Below are positions 27,722 through 38,419 of a stretch of 64,000 nt of DNA, piece after piece (within the stretch, counting starts at the first letter, position 1; each line of letters opens with the position of its first letter). The stretch is taken from NCBI GenBank assembly GCA_030550515.1, contig JAUQPE010000011.1:243680-307679 (forward strand), read 5' to 3'. The notes under the pieces are model-generated. The model made no database searches. It was given only the letters and a program-made list of their open reading frames with translations, and was not told the origin of the DNA. A program made the position numbers and the translations under genes. This DNA comes from Thermotogota bacterium (GTDB taxonomy: Bacteria > Thermotogota > Thermotogae > Thermotogales > Thermotogaceae).

Positions 27722-28801
27722 ATGTGGCGTTTTCACATGCCCACAGAAGTTTTCTTCGGTGAAGGGGTCGTTCTCGGGAGAGGAGAATTGTTGACGAAGT
27801 TTGGGAAGAAGGCCCTGATAGTGACGGGGAGGAGTTCCTCCAAGAAGAACGGTTCACTCGACGACGTAATCGGTGCACTCGAAAAATTCGGTATAGAGTA
27901 CGCCGTGTTCGACGAAGTCGAGGAGAACCCGAGTTTTAACTCCGTCAGAAAAGCGGTAAAGGAGTACAGGGGAATCGGTTTTGATTTCGTGGTGGGAATT
28001 GGAGGAGGAAGCCCCCTTGATTTTGCGAAAGCTTTGGCGATTCTGCTGGTCGAAGACGTCGATGTCGAGGATTTGTACACCGAGAATAGAAGATGGAGAG
28101 CCGTTCCCGTCGTGGCCGTTCCAACGACCGCCGGAACGGGAAGCGAAGTCACACAACTTTCGGTACTCACGGACGATCTCGGAAACAAAAGAGGATGCCA
28201 AACCGTGTTTCCAGCACTTGCTTTTCTCGATCCAAGGTACGTGTACCACCTCTCGGAAGATCTCACGCTCACGACCGGTGTGGACGCGCTCTGCCATGCC
28301 GTTGAGGGGTTCCTTTCCAAGAGGGCAACCCCTCCTTCCGACGCCTTGGCGCTTCACGCTATGAAGATTACTTTTGAAAACCTTCCAAAAGCTCTAAGAG
28401 GTGTAAACGAAGCTCGTCGAAACATGCTCATCGCTTCCAACCTGGCCGGAATGGTGATATCACAGACTGGTACCACCATCGCTCACGCGCTCGGGTACCC
28501 GCTGACGACGGAGAAGAGCGTGAGACACGGTGCAGCGACCGGTATGGTCTTACCCTTCGTGATAGAAGTCATGAAGGAAGAGAACCCGGAAAAGGTGCAT
28601 AAGGTAAACGAAATCTTCGGGGGAAACCTCCTGGTTTTCTTGGAGTCGTTGGGACTCTACAAAATCAAGGTGGACGTAACGGAAGATGAGATCGCGCGTT
28701 GGGCGGAAAAGGCGATGAAGGCGAAACATCTAGCTCACACACCAGGGGCTTTCACCGCAGAGAAGATTGCGAAGATCTACAAGGAGGCTTTGAAAACTTG
28801 A
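27722..28801 (+). CDS. Iron-containing alcohol dehydrogenase
   Basis: 359 residues of the Fe-ADH family. NAD(P)-binding GGGSPLDFAKA is near residue 97, and TTAGTGSEVT is near 137. Metal ligands are the Asp and His in TGVDALCHAVEG and the histidines in GTTIAHALGYP and SVRHGAATG. Substrate range is unknown; relatives act on short alcohols, 1,3-propanediol or lactaldehyde. ATG at 27722 with GAGGTGAAAGAG upstream, in the same transcript as the OsmC gene. Confidence 0.92.
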   Translation: MWRFHMPTEVFFGEGVVLGRGELLTKFGKKALIVTGRSSSKKNGSLDDVIGALEKFGIEYAVFDEVEENPSFNSVRKAVKEYRGIGFDFVVGIGGGSPLDFAKALAILLVEDVDVEDLYTENRRWRAVPVVAVPTTAGTGSEVTQLSVLTDDLGNKRGCQTVFPALAFLDPRYVYHLSEDLTLTTGVDALCHAVEGFLSKRATPPSDALALHAMKITFENLPKALRGVNEARRNMLIASNLAGMVISQTGTTIAHALGYPLTTEKSVRHGAATGMVLPFVIEVMKEENPEKVHKVNEIFGGNLLVFLESLGLYKIKVDVTEDEIARWAEKAMKAKHLAHTPGAFTAEKIAKIYKEALKT

Positions 28802-29262
28802 GGGGGATTTTTCTCGTTTTCCTTCTGTTGCTTGTGGTGTTGGTGAACCTGTACAGGATCTTTCCGGACATGTTCTACGATTTCATAGCTCAACACGTGA
28901 AGACTCTAGATCCGAGATTGGTTCAGAGTATCATATGGGTCGAGAGTAACTTCAGACACCATGTCGTTTCCCCAGCGGGGGCGTTTGGAATCATGCAGCT
29001 CATGCCGTCCACCGCCGAATGGTTGAAGAGGAAGTTCTCCCTAGAAGCGAGTTATAAAGATCTGCACGGAAACATCCTATACGGCATAGTTTATCTGGAA
29101 TACCTGAGAGATATGTATGGAGACCTCGACAAAGCGATTATGGCTTACAACGTGGGACCAACCGCTTTGAACGAAGGGAGATCTTTAGAGGCCGCACAAA
29201 AGTATCTTGAGAAAGTTAAGAGGATCTACTCGATTTACAGGTTCCTCTACCACGAGAGGTGA
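28798..29262 (+). CDS. Soluble-type lytic transglycosylase, membrane anchored
   Basis: 154 residues from a TTG at 28798 overlapping the dehydrogenase stop, with AAGGAGG upstream. An N-terminal membrane helix (GIFLVFLLLLVVLVNLY) is followed by an SLT domain. The catalytic glutamate lies in SIIWVESNFRHHVVSPAGA, and GIMQLMPSTA and the AYNVGPTAL motif are intact. Cleaves peptidoglycan between MurNAc and GlcNAc. It is a minimal single-domain form. Confidence 0.88.
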   Translation: MRGIFLVFLLLLVVLVNLYRIFPDMFYDFIAQHVKTLDPRLVQSIIWVESNFRHHVVSPAGAFGIMQLMPSTAEWLKRKFSLEASYKDLHGNILYGIVYLEYLRDMYGDLDKAIMAYNVGPTALNEGRSLEAAQKYLEKVKRIYSIYRFLYHER

Positions 29263-29268
29263 TCGAGT

Positions 29269-30777
29269 TTGAAGGTCGTCACGGCCGAGGAAATGAGAGA
29301 ATTGGATGAACTCACGGTGAGGGATTTCGGCCTCGATTCGAGGATACTCATGGAACGGGCGGGGCTTTCCGTGGTTCTCGCGATGGAAGAAGAGTTGGGC
29401 GATCTGTCGAAGAAGAGCTTCTTGGTGGTGTGCGGGAGTGGCAACAACGGTGGTGACGGGCTCGTCGTGGCGAGGAATCTCCTCGGGGTGGCGAAAGGTG
29501 TGCTCGTTGTCTCGTTGGGAAAGAGTAAGACACCGGATTGTGAATACAATTTTCAGCTTTACAGGAAGTATGGAGGGACCGTAACTGAAGAGTTCGATGA
29601 GACGCTGTTGAGGGATTTCGATGCCGTGGTCGATGCCATCTTTGGAACAGGGTTGAAGGGAGAGGTGAAAGGGGAACATGCGAGAGTGATAGAGACGTTG
29701 AACAGGTCAGGGAAGTTCATCGTGTCGGTTGATATCCCATCAGGGGTGGATGCGAGCACGGGGAAGATTTTGGGAACAGCTGTTAAAGCTTCGATGACCG
29801 TGACTTTCGGTTTCCCCAAGGTGGGACACTTGATCTTTCCCGGAAGGGAGCTGACCGGTAAACTCAAGGTGGCCAACATAGGACATCCTCTCGTGCTCTC
29901 CTCCAAGATACGCAGGGAAATCATCACTAAAGAGTCGGTGGCGTCCCTTCTACCCCAACGTCCAAGGGATTCCCACAAGGGAACCTATGGGAAAGTGTTG
30001 GTGATAGGAGGTTCGAGGCGGTACTCTGGTGCCCCTGTCCTTTCAGCGATGGCAGTACTCAAAGTGGGGGGCGGACTGAGCGCGATCATCACCCCTTATC
30101 CACAAAATCTCGTGGCAACCACGAAGTACCCAGAACTGGTCTCCATTCCCGTGATTACGAGCGAGGGGTTCTTCACCGAAGAAAGCGTCGCGGACGTTTT
30201 GAAAGTGGCAGAGAACTTCGACGTGATCGTCCTCGGTCCCGGTCTTGGAGACGACGAACGCACGAAGAGGTTCGTCAGGGAGATAGTTCCAAAGATTGAA
30301 AAACCTCTCTTGTTGGACGCCGACGGTTTGAACGCACTATCCGGTTTCACATCGATCTTGAGACAAAGAAAACACCCCACCGTTTTGACCCCACATCCTG
30401 GTGAAATGGCGAGGCTTGTGGGAAAAAAGGTTGAAGATGTAAAATACAATTACGTGCTCGCTGAAGATTTCGCAAGAGAGAGCGGATGCGTACTCGTGTT
30501 GAAGTCAGCCACCACGATCGTGACGGATGGGGAAAGAACTTACTTCAACGTTACTGGGAACACCGGCCTTTCGAAAGCGGGAAGTGGGGACGTCCTTGCG
30601 GGAATGATAGCGGGTTTCATGGCACAAGGGCTCGCGCCGGTTGATGCAGCAAGGGTTGGCGTTTTCCTACATGGACTTGTCGCGGAAGAGTACGAGGACG
30701 ACGAGTCTGGTTTCACTCCGAGCGAACTTCTCAAACGGGTACCGAGAGCGATCAGGGGGCTGAGAACATGGACGTAG
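29269..30777 (+). CDS. nnr: Bifunctional NAD(P)HX epimerase/dehydratase
   Basis: 502 residues, fusion of NnrE and NnrD. The N-terminal YjeF-N epimerase domain (about 1-210) has [17 protein letters not shown]. The C-terminal ribokinase-like dehydratase (about 220-500) has [33 protein letters not shown] and the [12 protein letters not shown] nucleotide loop. Repairs hydrated NADH and NADPH, a form of damage favoured at high temperature. TTG start at 29269 with GAGAGGTG upstream. Overlaps the next gene by ten bases. Confidence 0.95.
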   Translation: MKVVTAEEMRELDELTVRDFGLDSRILMERAGLSVVLAMEEELGDLSKKSFLVVCGSGNNGGDGLVVARNLLGVAKGVLVVSLGKSKTPDCEYNFQLYRKYGGTVTEEFDETLLRDFDAVVDAIFGTGLKGEVKGEHARVIETLNRSGKFIVSVDIPSGVDASTGKILGTAVKASMTVTFGFPKVGHLIFPGRELTGKLKVANIGHPLVLSSKIRREIITKESVASLLPQRPRDSHKGTYGKVLVIGGSRRYSGAPVLSAMAVLKVGGGLSAIITPYPQNLVATTKYPELVSIPVITSEGFFTEESVADVLKVAENFDVIVLGPGLGDDERTKRFVREIVPKIEKPLLLDADGLNALSGFTSILRQRKHPTVLTPHPGEMARLVGKKVEDVKYNYVLAEDFARESGCVLVLKSATTIVTDGERTYFNVTGNTGLSKAGSGDVLAGMIAGFMAQGLAPVDAARVGVFLHGLVAEEYEDDESGFTPSELLKRVPRAIRGLRTWT

Positions 30778-31847
30778 TCGAGAGGGTGATAAGGGAACTT
30801 CTCGATGAAAAGAGGATATCAGAGGCACGCAACCTGTTGACGCTCTTTCCGGGTGAATACCCTCACCTGGTGTTGGAAGTGGAGTACGCGGCTGGTAATT
30901 GGAAAGCGGTTTTGAAACTCTACGAATCTCTCCCAGAGGAGATGAAGGAGAGGTACAAAGGACTCTACGAGAAAGCCAAGAACAAGTTCTCTCTCGACTA
31001 CACCAAAGAAACTGAGGAGGCCTTCAAAGAGCTCGAAAGGAGGAACTACCAAGGTGCCGCCTTGCTCTTAGAGTCCGTGGTGAGGGACTATCCAGAGTTG
31101 GTGGAAGCGATCGCCTTGCGCTACAAGTTGGCGCTTCAGAGAAAGGATCGGCGTGCGATGGAAAAGTACGAGCGACTTCTCCGCTCGCTCGATCGGACGC
31201 ATCCCGTCCTAGTTAACCAAAGGATGGCTAGGACCCACACGTTCGAACTGATCGTTCTCCTCCTACTCGTCACAACCGTTTTGATCTCGCTGGTGTCTCT
31301 CTTCAGAACACCAAACGACGAGGAAATCGCGGACGCGTTGGTGAAAACCCTGTCACCCCGTTTGGAGAGGATCGAAACCAACGTGATGAATGAAGGGAAC
31401 AAGATGCGGGCATCTCTGGAGACTTTGGGAACGGAGTTGAAAGAGAATGTGAAAGTGATGAGCGATGGGATCAACGAGGTAAAGGATCGTCTTGCGGCTT
31501 TGGAGGAAAAAGTGGCCTCTTTCGAGAGGAGTCTTCAGGCCAGAACAACCGCGGGTGCTGGGACGTCATCTGGTAAGATCGATAAGGCGAAGAACCTGTG
31601 GCTTTCCGGTTACATCCTCTACCTGAGGAGGAACTACTCCGCTGCCATCGAGAGGTTTGAACTTGCCATTGCAGAACTTGGTGACGATGATGTCTACTTC
31701 AAAGACGACACGTACTACTACAGGGCCCTCTCTCACTACTACAAGGGTGATAAAGATAGGGCAAGGGAGCTCTTCAACGAGTTTATAGAGAAATTCCCAA
31801 CGAGCGAGTACGTGAAGCACGCGAAGTACTTCCTCGCAAGGTTATGA
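30768..31847 (+). CDS. TPR / transmembrane / coiled-coil / TPR protein
   Basis: 359 residues. N-terminal helical repeats (about 1-150) look like degenerate TPRs and would be cytosolic. One membrane helix is at about 159-179. A coiled coil follows at about 195-258 ([21 protein letters not shown]) with a short Thr/Gly/Ser linker. The C-terminal part at about 268-359 is a YbgF-like TPR pair ([39 protein letters not shown]). The layout suggests a periplasm-spanning scaffold, resembling a CpoB/YbgF domain placed on a membrane anchor. Role unknown. Overlaps both neighbours. Confidence 0.75.
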   Translation: MDVVERVIRELLDEKRISEARNLLTLFPGEYPHLVLEVEYAAGNWKAVLKLYESLPEEMKERYKGLYEKAKNKFSLDYTKETEEAFKELERRNYQGAALLLESVVRDYPELVEAIALRYKLALQRKDRRAMEKYERLLRSLDRTHPVLVNQRMARTHTFELIVLLLLVTTVLISLVSLFRTPNDEEIADALVKTLSPRLERIETNVMNEGNKMRASLETLGTELKENVKVMSDGINEVKDRLAALEEKVASFERSLQARTTAGAGTSSGKIDKAKNLWLSGYILYLRRNYSAAIERFELAIAELGDDDVYFKDDTYYYRALSHYYKGDKDRARELFNEFIEKFPTSEYVKHAKYFLARL

Positions 31848-32704
31848 GGGGCGAGATCCTTTACAGAAGGCTCGAAAAGTGTGACTTGTGCCCCAGAAGA
31901 TGCGGCGTGAACAGGTTGGGAGGAGAAAAAGGGGTGTGTCGTGTGGCGAACACCCCTGTTGTCTCTTCTTGGGGCCCCCACTTTGGGGAGGAGCGGATCC
32001 TCGTGGGAAAGAACGGTAGCGGAACGGTTTTTTTCACGCACTGCAACCTGAAGTGCGTCTACTGTCAAAACTACGAGATCAGCCAGCTCGGCATCGGCGA
32101 AGAGATCACCGTCGAAGAGCTCGCAAGCATTTTTTCAAAGCTTCAGGACATGGGTGTCGAAAACCTCAACCTTGTCACCCCGACTCACCAGATTCCCTTC
32201 ATCGTCAAGGCGCTCGAGATGGTGGAAAGGAAGGTCCCAGTCGTGTACAACTGCGGTGGTTACGAATCCGTCGAGGTGTTGGAACTTCTGGAAGGCTACG
32301 TTGACATCTACATGCCGGATTTCAAGTACAGCGACGGAGAGCTCGCCAGTGAACTTTCCGGGGTAAAGGATTATCCAACCGTCGCTTTGGAAGCCTTGAA
32401 AGTCATGGTGAAGCAGGTGGGGGAACCCGTGATAGAGGGAGGAACGATGAAAAGGGGGGTTTTGATCAGGCACCTCATCCTTCCAGACCGCTTGGAGAAC
32501 ACCTTCGGCGTGATGGACCTCATCGCCACTTTGGAGCCCAAGCCGCTCGTCAACGTGATGGCCCAGTTCAGACCGGCGTATAAGGCCACACTTTACGGTT
32601 TTCAGAGGGGCATCACAAGAAGAGAATACTTGGAGGCGGTGAATTATGCGGAAAAGAAAGGTCTCAGGTTGATAGAAGTGGAGAGGTGGTTGAGGTGGTT
32701 GTGA
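31844..32704 (+). CDS. Radical SAM protein, PflX/COG1313 type
   Basis: 286 residues. The radical SAM cluster motif is CNLKCVYC (C-x3-C-x2-C) at about residues 66-73. A second cysteine set lies at the N-terminus (CDLCPRRCGVNR and GVCRV), typical of the PflX group. Members are related to pyruvate formate-lyase activating enzymes, but their substrates are not known. ATG overlaps the TPR gene stop, and its own stop overlaps trmB, so expression is tightly coupled. Confidence 0.88.
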   Translation: MRGEILYRRLEKCDLCPRRCGVNRLGGEKGVCRVANTPVVSSWGPHFGEERILVGKNGSGTVFFTHCNLKCVYCQNYEISQLGIGEEITVEELASIFSKLQDMGVENLNLVTPTHQIPFIVKALEMVERKVPVVYNCGGYESVEVLELLEGYVDIYMPDFKYSDGELASELSGVKDYPTVALEALKVMVKQVGEPVIEGGTMKRGVLIRHLILPDRLENTFGVMDLIATLEPKPLVNVMAQFRPAYKATLYGFQRGITRREYLEAVNYAEKKGLRLIEVERWLRWL

Positions 32705-33663
32705 CGGAGTACGAGCTGAGACCTCAAGGCTTTTCACGTTTTCCCATCGATTGGGAAGAGGTCTTCGGGCGAAAAGCAAAATTGATCGTCGAGATAGGTT
32801 TCGGTAATGGTGAGTTCCTTGCGGAACTTGCGAGACGTTTTCCTGAGAAGAATTTCGTCGGTTTTGAGGTTTCAATCACTTCCTTCGTCAAAGCTCAAAG
32901 GAAGTTCAAGCAACTCAATCTGAAGAACGTGAGACTTGTGAAAGTGGATGGGAGGTTCGGTTTAAGGGAGCTCTTCCCGGACGAGAGCGTGGAGAAGGTG
33001 TACGTGAACTTTCCTTGTCCGTGGAGGAAGGCCAGACACCAGGAGAGACGTATCACGAGTGGTGACTTCGTGGAAACGTTGGCGGCGGTTTTGGAAAGGG
33101 GTGGAACGTTGGAGTTCGCCACAGACGAGGATTGGTATGCGAGGGAAGTGAAGGATATGTTCGAAGAATCCCCTTACTTCGTGGTCGAAGATTTCGTGGA
33201 AGGCCTGCAGAGGGACATAGAAACCCGTTACGAGAGAAAGTGGAAGGAGAGAGGGAAGACGAACTTTCTCATCGTGGTGAGGAAAGTACATGGTGCGCAC
33301 GTGAAAAGGTTGTTGGAGGGGGAGAACGAAATGGCACACGTTTCTTTTTCTGGGAAGGTGACGTGGGAAAAGTTGAAAGACCTCGAAGGAAAAGTGTTCA
33401 GAGAGGGAGACAAAGTTTTCGTTGTGAAAAAAGTTTACAGGGATGGAGATTTCCTCTTTCGGGTGATCTCGACGGATGGAAACTTTCAACAGCAGTACTA
33501 CCTCAACCTGTCGCAGCACGGCGACAAGTGGGTGCTGAAGATCGACGAAGGCTCTGACCCCTACAGGACACCCGCCATGAAGTGGTCCTTGAGGAAGATC
33601 ATGGAGTATCTAACCACTGATGGCCTTCCTGGAGAGGTTCTCCAAGACGTCGTCGATGTATGA
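32701..33663 (+). CDS. trmB: tRNA (guanine-N7-)-methyltransferase TrmB, long form
   Basis: 320 residues from the GTG at 32701 that overlaps the radical SAM stop (GTGA); in-frame GTGs at 32686 and 32695 exist. The Rossmann methyltransferase has VEIGFGNGEFLAELA, GFEVS, and NFPCPWRKARHQERR, and makes m7G46 in tRNA. After about residue 200 there is a C-terminal extension of some 115 residues (HVSFSGKVTWEKLKDLEGKV, then beta-rich sequence) absent from the E. coli enzyme. Long forms are known in hyperthermophiles. The last 54 bases overlap dnaA on the other strand. Confidence 0.9.
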   Translation: MTEYELRPQGFSRFPIDWEEVFGRKAKLIVEIGFGNGEFLAELARRFPEKNFVGFEVSITSFVKAQRKFKQLNLKNVRLVKVDGRFGLRELFPDESVEKVYVNFPCPWRKARHQERRITSGDFVETLAAVLERGGTLEFATDEDWYAREVKDMFEESPYFVVEDFVEGLQRDIETRYERKWKERGKTNFLIVVRKVHGAHVKRLLEGENEMAHVSFSGKVTWEKLKDLEGKVFREGDKVFVVKKVYRDGDFLFRVISTDGNFQQQYYLNLSQHGDKWVLKIDEGSDPYRTPAMKWSLRKIMEYLTTDGLPGEVLQDVVDV

Positions 33664-34935
33664 CTTCAACAATTTGTTTCCCTTGAGGATTGATTCTTCC
33701 ACGTCCTTCACGGAAGACGCCACGAGGGGATGAGATCTTCCAAACCTCTCCGCCACCGTCCTCAAGGAACAATCCATGTATTTTTTTGCCACGTACATTC
33801 CAACTTTTCTTGCCATCACTGCAACCGATTTTCTCGAGTTTGAGAGCAGTTCCTCCTTGGACACCCCGAAAACCCTCTGGAGGGCTTCGAACAACCTCTC
33901 GAATGGGTCTAGGGAGATCGCTGGACTTGGCTCTCTTATGAAGTCTTTCAAAAGTTCAGCAGCTTCCTTAACGCTGATCTCTTTTCCAGTAGTCTCCCTG
34001 TAAACCAAGAGTTTTATGATGGCCCCACGGAGTCTCCTGAGGTTGTCGTCCACGTTCGTCGCCACGAAGTTCAAGACTTCCTCTGGAAGGTACCCATTCT
34101 CCATCTCGAGCATCTTCTTGGCTATGTTACGCCTGGTTTGCTCGTCGGGTGGATCGATCCTCACGACTAGTCCCATTTGAAAGCGTGAAACGAGCCTGTC
34201 TTGGAACTCTTCCAACTTCTGCGGTTCCCTGTCCGAGCAGATGACTATCTGTTTGCCGGCATCGTAGAGCTCGTTGAAGGTGTGGAACAGTTCCGTTTGC
34301 ACGCCTGTCTTCCCTATGAGGAATTGCACGTCGTCCAAGAGTAGCACGTCCACCCTTTTCCTGTACCTCTCCCTGAACTCCGATATCCTTCCTTCCTTCA
34401 TGTAGTCTATGAGGTCGTTGAGGAACTTTTCGCTCGTGATGTAGAGTACCCTAAGATCGGGTTCGTTCTGAACGATGTGGTTCCCTATGGACTGGAGCAG
34501 GTGTGTCTTTCCCAGCCCCACGCCGCCGTAAATGAACAGGGGATTGTACTTTCCAGGGTTCTTCGCGACCTCGAGGGCGCTGTGGTAGGCAAAAGAATTC
34601 CCAGGACCCACGACGAAGTTCTCGAAGGTGTAGTTGGGGTTCAAGGGAGTCAGAAGGATCGCTCTTTTCTTCACGAGGGGTTCTTGGTTGACGGCTGCCG
34701 TGTCGAAGCTTTCGTAAGTGATCTCATAGGTTGCGGAGTTTCCGAGGACAGACTTCACCGCTTTTGAGATCACCGATTGATACTTCTTCTCGAGCCACTC
34801 CTTTATGAAGAGATTCCCCACACTGAAAACGACGTGGTTCCCCTCCACCGATTTAACGTTAAAGGTACCGAACCAAAGTTCCCAACTCTTCCTGTTCACC
34901 CTGGACTTTATCTCTTGAAGAATTCTTTCTTTCAC
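33610..34935 (-). CDS. dnaA: Chromosomal replication initiator DnaA
   Basis: 441 residues from the GTG at 34935 (KERILQEIKSRVNRKSWELW); the TTG at 34941 is too close to GGGGGTC. Domain I is about 1-80, domain III is the AAA+ module with GGVGLGKTHLLQ and LLLDDVQFL, and domain IV is the DNA-binding part with SLRTVAERFGRSHPLVASSV. Starts replication by binding DnaA boxes and opening the origin. No dnaN, recF or gyrB lies next to it, as in other Thermotogales. The 3-prime end overlaps trmB. Confidence 0.97.
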   Translation of the reverse strand: MKERILQEIKSRVNRKSWELWFGTFNVKSVEGNHVVFSVGNLFIKEWLEKKYQSVISKAVKSVLGNSATYEITYESFDTAAVNQEPLVKKRAILLTPLNPNYTFENFVVGPGNSFAYHSALEVAKNPGKYNPLFIYGGVGLGKTHLLQSIGNHIVQNEPDLRVLYITSEKFLNDLIDYMKEGRISEFRERYRKRVDVLLLDDVQFLIGKTGVQTELFHTFNELYDAGKQIVICSDREPQKLEEFQDRLVSRFQMGLVVRIDPPDEQTRRNIAKKMLEMENGYLPEEVLNFVATNVDDNLRRLRGAIIKLLVYRETTGKEISVKEAAELLKDFIREPSPAISLDPFERLFEALQRVFGVSKEELLSNSRKSVAVMARKVGMYVAKKYMDCSLRTVAERFGRSHPLVASSVKDVEESILKGNKLLKSYIDDVLENLSRKAISG

Positions 34936-34972
34936 GGGCAAGACCCCCGGTTGGGCAGGAACGTCTCAGAGA

Positions 34973-35002
34973 ATTATCCCTCTTGAACCCCCGTGGGATC
35001 AA
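34973..35002 (-). promoter_or_regulatory. Predicted dnaA promoter
   Basis: Minus strand TTGATC (35002-34997), 18 bases, GATAAT (34978-34973), 38 bases before the GTG start. The 130-base region ahead of dnaA holds this promoter and the ferredoxin terminator, and no visible cluster of DnaA boxes. Confidence 0.55.
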
Positions 35003-35034
35003 TGGAAAAAGGGAAACAGATCTGAAAACATTCT

Positions 35035-35059
35035 AAAGGGGTGGATACCCCACCCCTTT
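35035..35059 (-). terminator. Terminator between ferredoxin gene and dnaA
   Basis: Stem AAAGGGGTGG / CCACCCCTTT with a five-base loop. Lies 12 bases beyond the ferredoxin stop on the minus strand. The T-run on that strand is short (TTTAGAATGTTTTC), so termination may be partial. Confidence 0.7.
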
Positions 35060-35070
35060 TCCTTGAAAAA

Positions 35071-36087
<1,017 letters not shown>

Positions 36088-36091
<4 letters not shown>

Positions 36092-37272
36092 CTGAGGACC
36101 ACCACCGCGTCTCTCCCGTAAAGTTTTCTGGCGCGCTCCTTGAACTCTTCGCTGTGGTATTTGGAGAGAACGAACATCACCCTTCTTCTTGCCAACGGAA
36201 CGTCCGCGTGACCGTCGGTGAAGACCACAGTTCCTTCAGACCTGAGGACCCTTTCCGTGTAATCGAGGGCGGGCTGGAGGTCCGTTCCCCCTCCTCCGAA
36301 GATCTCGAGCCTCTTCCAAGTTCCTGCCTTGTAACGCGTGACCGCGGTAACGTCTCTATCTATCTGCACAAGCCAAATGTCTTCTCTCACGGTTCGAGCG
36401 ATCTTTTCGAGTTCCGCCAGGAAACGGTTGATCTCCTCTTCCACGATGCTTCCACTCGTGTCCAAAACTACGGAAACTCTGGCGAGGTACTCGTTCCTCC
36501 AACCGGGCAAATGGTCATACCTTCTGTTCGGCCTGAGAGGGGTACTGTAACGATCGCCCAGCACGGATACGCCGAAGAACCTTCTGAGGAGGGTCTTCCA
36601 ATCCAATTCGGGGTTCTCGAGCGCGATCAAAACTTCTCGCTTGAGATTTCCAGGCAAATCTTTCCCGTACAGGTTGAAGGCCTTACCAACATGTTCCTTG
36701 GTCAACTCCAATATCATCTCCACCGGCAGATCTTCTTCGAACAAGCCGGAGTGGTCGTCGACGCCTTCTCTGAACGCCGCCACCACTTCCACATCGAAAC
36801 GTCCCATCTTTTCCATCTCTTCGAGCATCCAATCGTGGTACTTTTCTGCGTTTTCGCCCCACATCCAGTCGGGTGGTATGGCGAACAGCACGTCGTTGTC
36901 CACACCGTGCCCTTCTCTGATGAGAACGTCGATGGGAACACCAAAAGCACTCAACTCCGGAATGTACTGGTTTACCGCGGCGTCCATGGCGAGATCCCAA
37001 ATCTTCTTGTCCCTCTCGTCTTTGGGTCTCAACAGGAAGTGTTGAAGTACCAGATGCATCACCTCGTGGAGGAGGAGGGCCTCCACCATCCTCTCCGGTT
37101 TTTTCGCAACGTTTTCCTCGTTGTAGTACAGGATGACGTCTCCTTCTCTAGAAAAGGCGAGTTTCAAGTTCCTCACGCTTTTCGAAGGGACCATCTTGAT
37201 CCCAAGTAACAGGTAGTAATAGAACGGAGACTTCTTACCGAGGGACAAAAGGGCCTTCTCTATCGCACCCAC
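36088..37272 (-). CDS. Metallopeptidase-like plus VWA-like protein (DUF2201 type)
   Basis: 394 residues. The N-terminal half carries HEVMH at 69-73 followed by LVLQH, a zincin-like motif with a candidate third ligand. The C-terminal half is a VWA-like domain with the MIDAS-type start VSVVLDTSGSI near 268, a conserved FGGGGTDLQPAL and TDGHAD. This pairing is the family usually called DUF2201 or VWA-like. It starts one base after the MoxR stop, the common pairing of an AAA+ ATPase with a VWA partner. Whether the HExxH is catalytic is not known. Confidence 0.8.
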
Positions 37273-37273
37273 A

Positions 37274-38329
37274 TCAGATCTCCCTCGCGAAATTCCTTAT
37301 CCGCTCTTCTTGTGAAAGCTCCTCGAGGATCTTGTCGAAAAGATCGGATTTCTCGTCGTTTCGATGAGAAGCGTCCACCAAGTACCGCAGGATCCCGTAA
37401 AAGATCTCTTTTGGAAGTTCCCCAGACAATTTCACGAGGTTCTTTGATATGGTCGGTGAGTGTTCTTGAAGCGTCTTTCTGTCAATCCTTTCGAGGTAAG
37501 CGATGATCCTCAGCACGAGCGTATTCATGACGTGAACATCCTTTGGGAGCTCGTACTCCCCCTTCAGGAGCACTTCCTCGGCGGATGGTATCTTCATCTT
37601 CTGCAAGAAACTCTCGTAAAAAGCCTTGGCCGCTTCAGGACCGACTATACCTGCGGCGAGGACGTATCCGTACTTCTCTTTGTCTTCCTCTGAGAGAGTC
37701 TTCAACACGTTCGAGAGCTTGTACCAACTTCTCGGAGACGGCTTCAAAGAGAGCTTCAAGGAAAGCGTCCGTTCCGAAGCGAGGAACTCGGGATAATCCC
37801 TTATGAAGCGCCTCACTTCTTCCACCACACCGGTCCTCTCGGCCCAATCGAGCCATTCTTTGGTGTCTGGGGTGATTTCCAGTATGAAGAACCTCGAGAT
37901 GAAGGCGGGGTCGGTTATCAGCTCGGCCTGATCGTACTCTTCGTCCGGTGGGTTCATCGCCGCCATTATCCACGCGTTCTCCGGCAGCACGTGGTTGTGG
38001 ATTCTCTTGTCCACAAGGAGTTGCATGATGGCGTTTCTCACCGATCTGTGAGCTCTGTTTATTTCGTCGAGGAAGATGATGGTGTTGCCATCTTCCGGCC
38101 ACCAATCGGGTTTGAGAAAGACGGTCCGATCTTCTCCACGAGCGGGAAGCCCTATCAGGTCGCCTGGTTCCATCTGGGAAAGTACCAACACCACCAACTT
38201 TCTGTTCGTCTCCCTTGCGATGTCTTTGGCGATGTCTGTTTTCCCAACACCGAAGTGACCGACGAGCAACGGAATCTCTCCCGCTTCCATTATCTTCCTC
38301 GCTAAGTACTTCGCTTCTTCGACTCTCAA
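37274..38329 (-). CDS. MoxR-type AAA+ ATPase
   Basis: About 351 residues from a TTG at 38329 (RVEEAKYLARKIMEAGEIP) with AGGGAGGTGA just before; an ATG at 38383 in the same frame is an alternative. Walker A GHFGVGKT, Walker B IIFLDEINRA, sensor 1 AAMNPPDEEYD and an arginine finger in DPAFISRFFI are present. MoxR ATPases remodel partner VWA proteins or metal enzymes. The frame stays open far upstream, but there it overlaps genes on the other strand and is ignored. Confidence 0.88.
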   Translation of the reverse strand: MRVEEAKYLARKIMEAGEIPLLVGHFGVGKTDIAKDIARETNRKLVVLVLSQMEPGDLIGLPARGEDRTVFLKPDWWPEDGNTIIFLDEINRAHRSVRNAIMQLLVDKRIHNHVLPENAWIMAAMNPPDEEYDQAELITDPAFISRFFILEITPDTKEWLDWAERTGVVEEVRRFIRDYPEFLASERTLSLKLSLKPSPRSWYKLSNVLKTLSEEDKEKYGYVLAAGIVGPEAAKAFYESFLQKMKIPSAEEVLLKGEYELPKDVHVMNTLVLRIIAYLERIDRKTLQEHSPTISKNLVKLSGELPKEIFYGILRYLVDASHRNDEKSDLFDKILEELSQEERIRNFAREI

Positions 38330-38419
38330 ACCCGTCACCTCCCTCTGCAAGTATACCACCGTGATTGCTGATCGATGTGGCATAATACTTGAAGATCGGA
38401 GAGCGAAGAGGTGGGCGTC

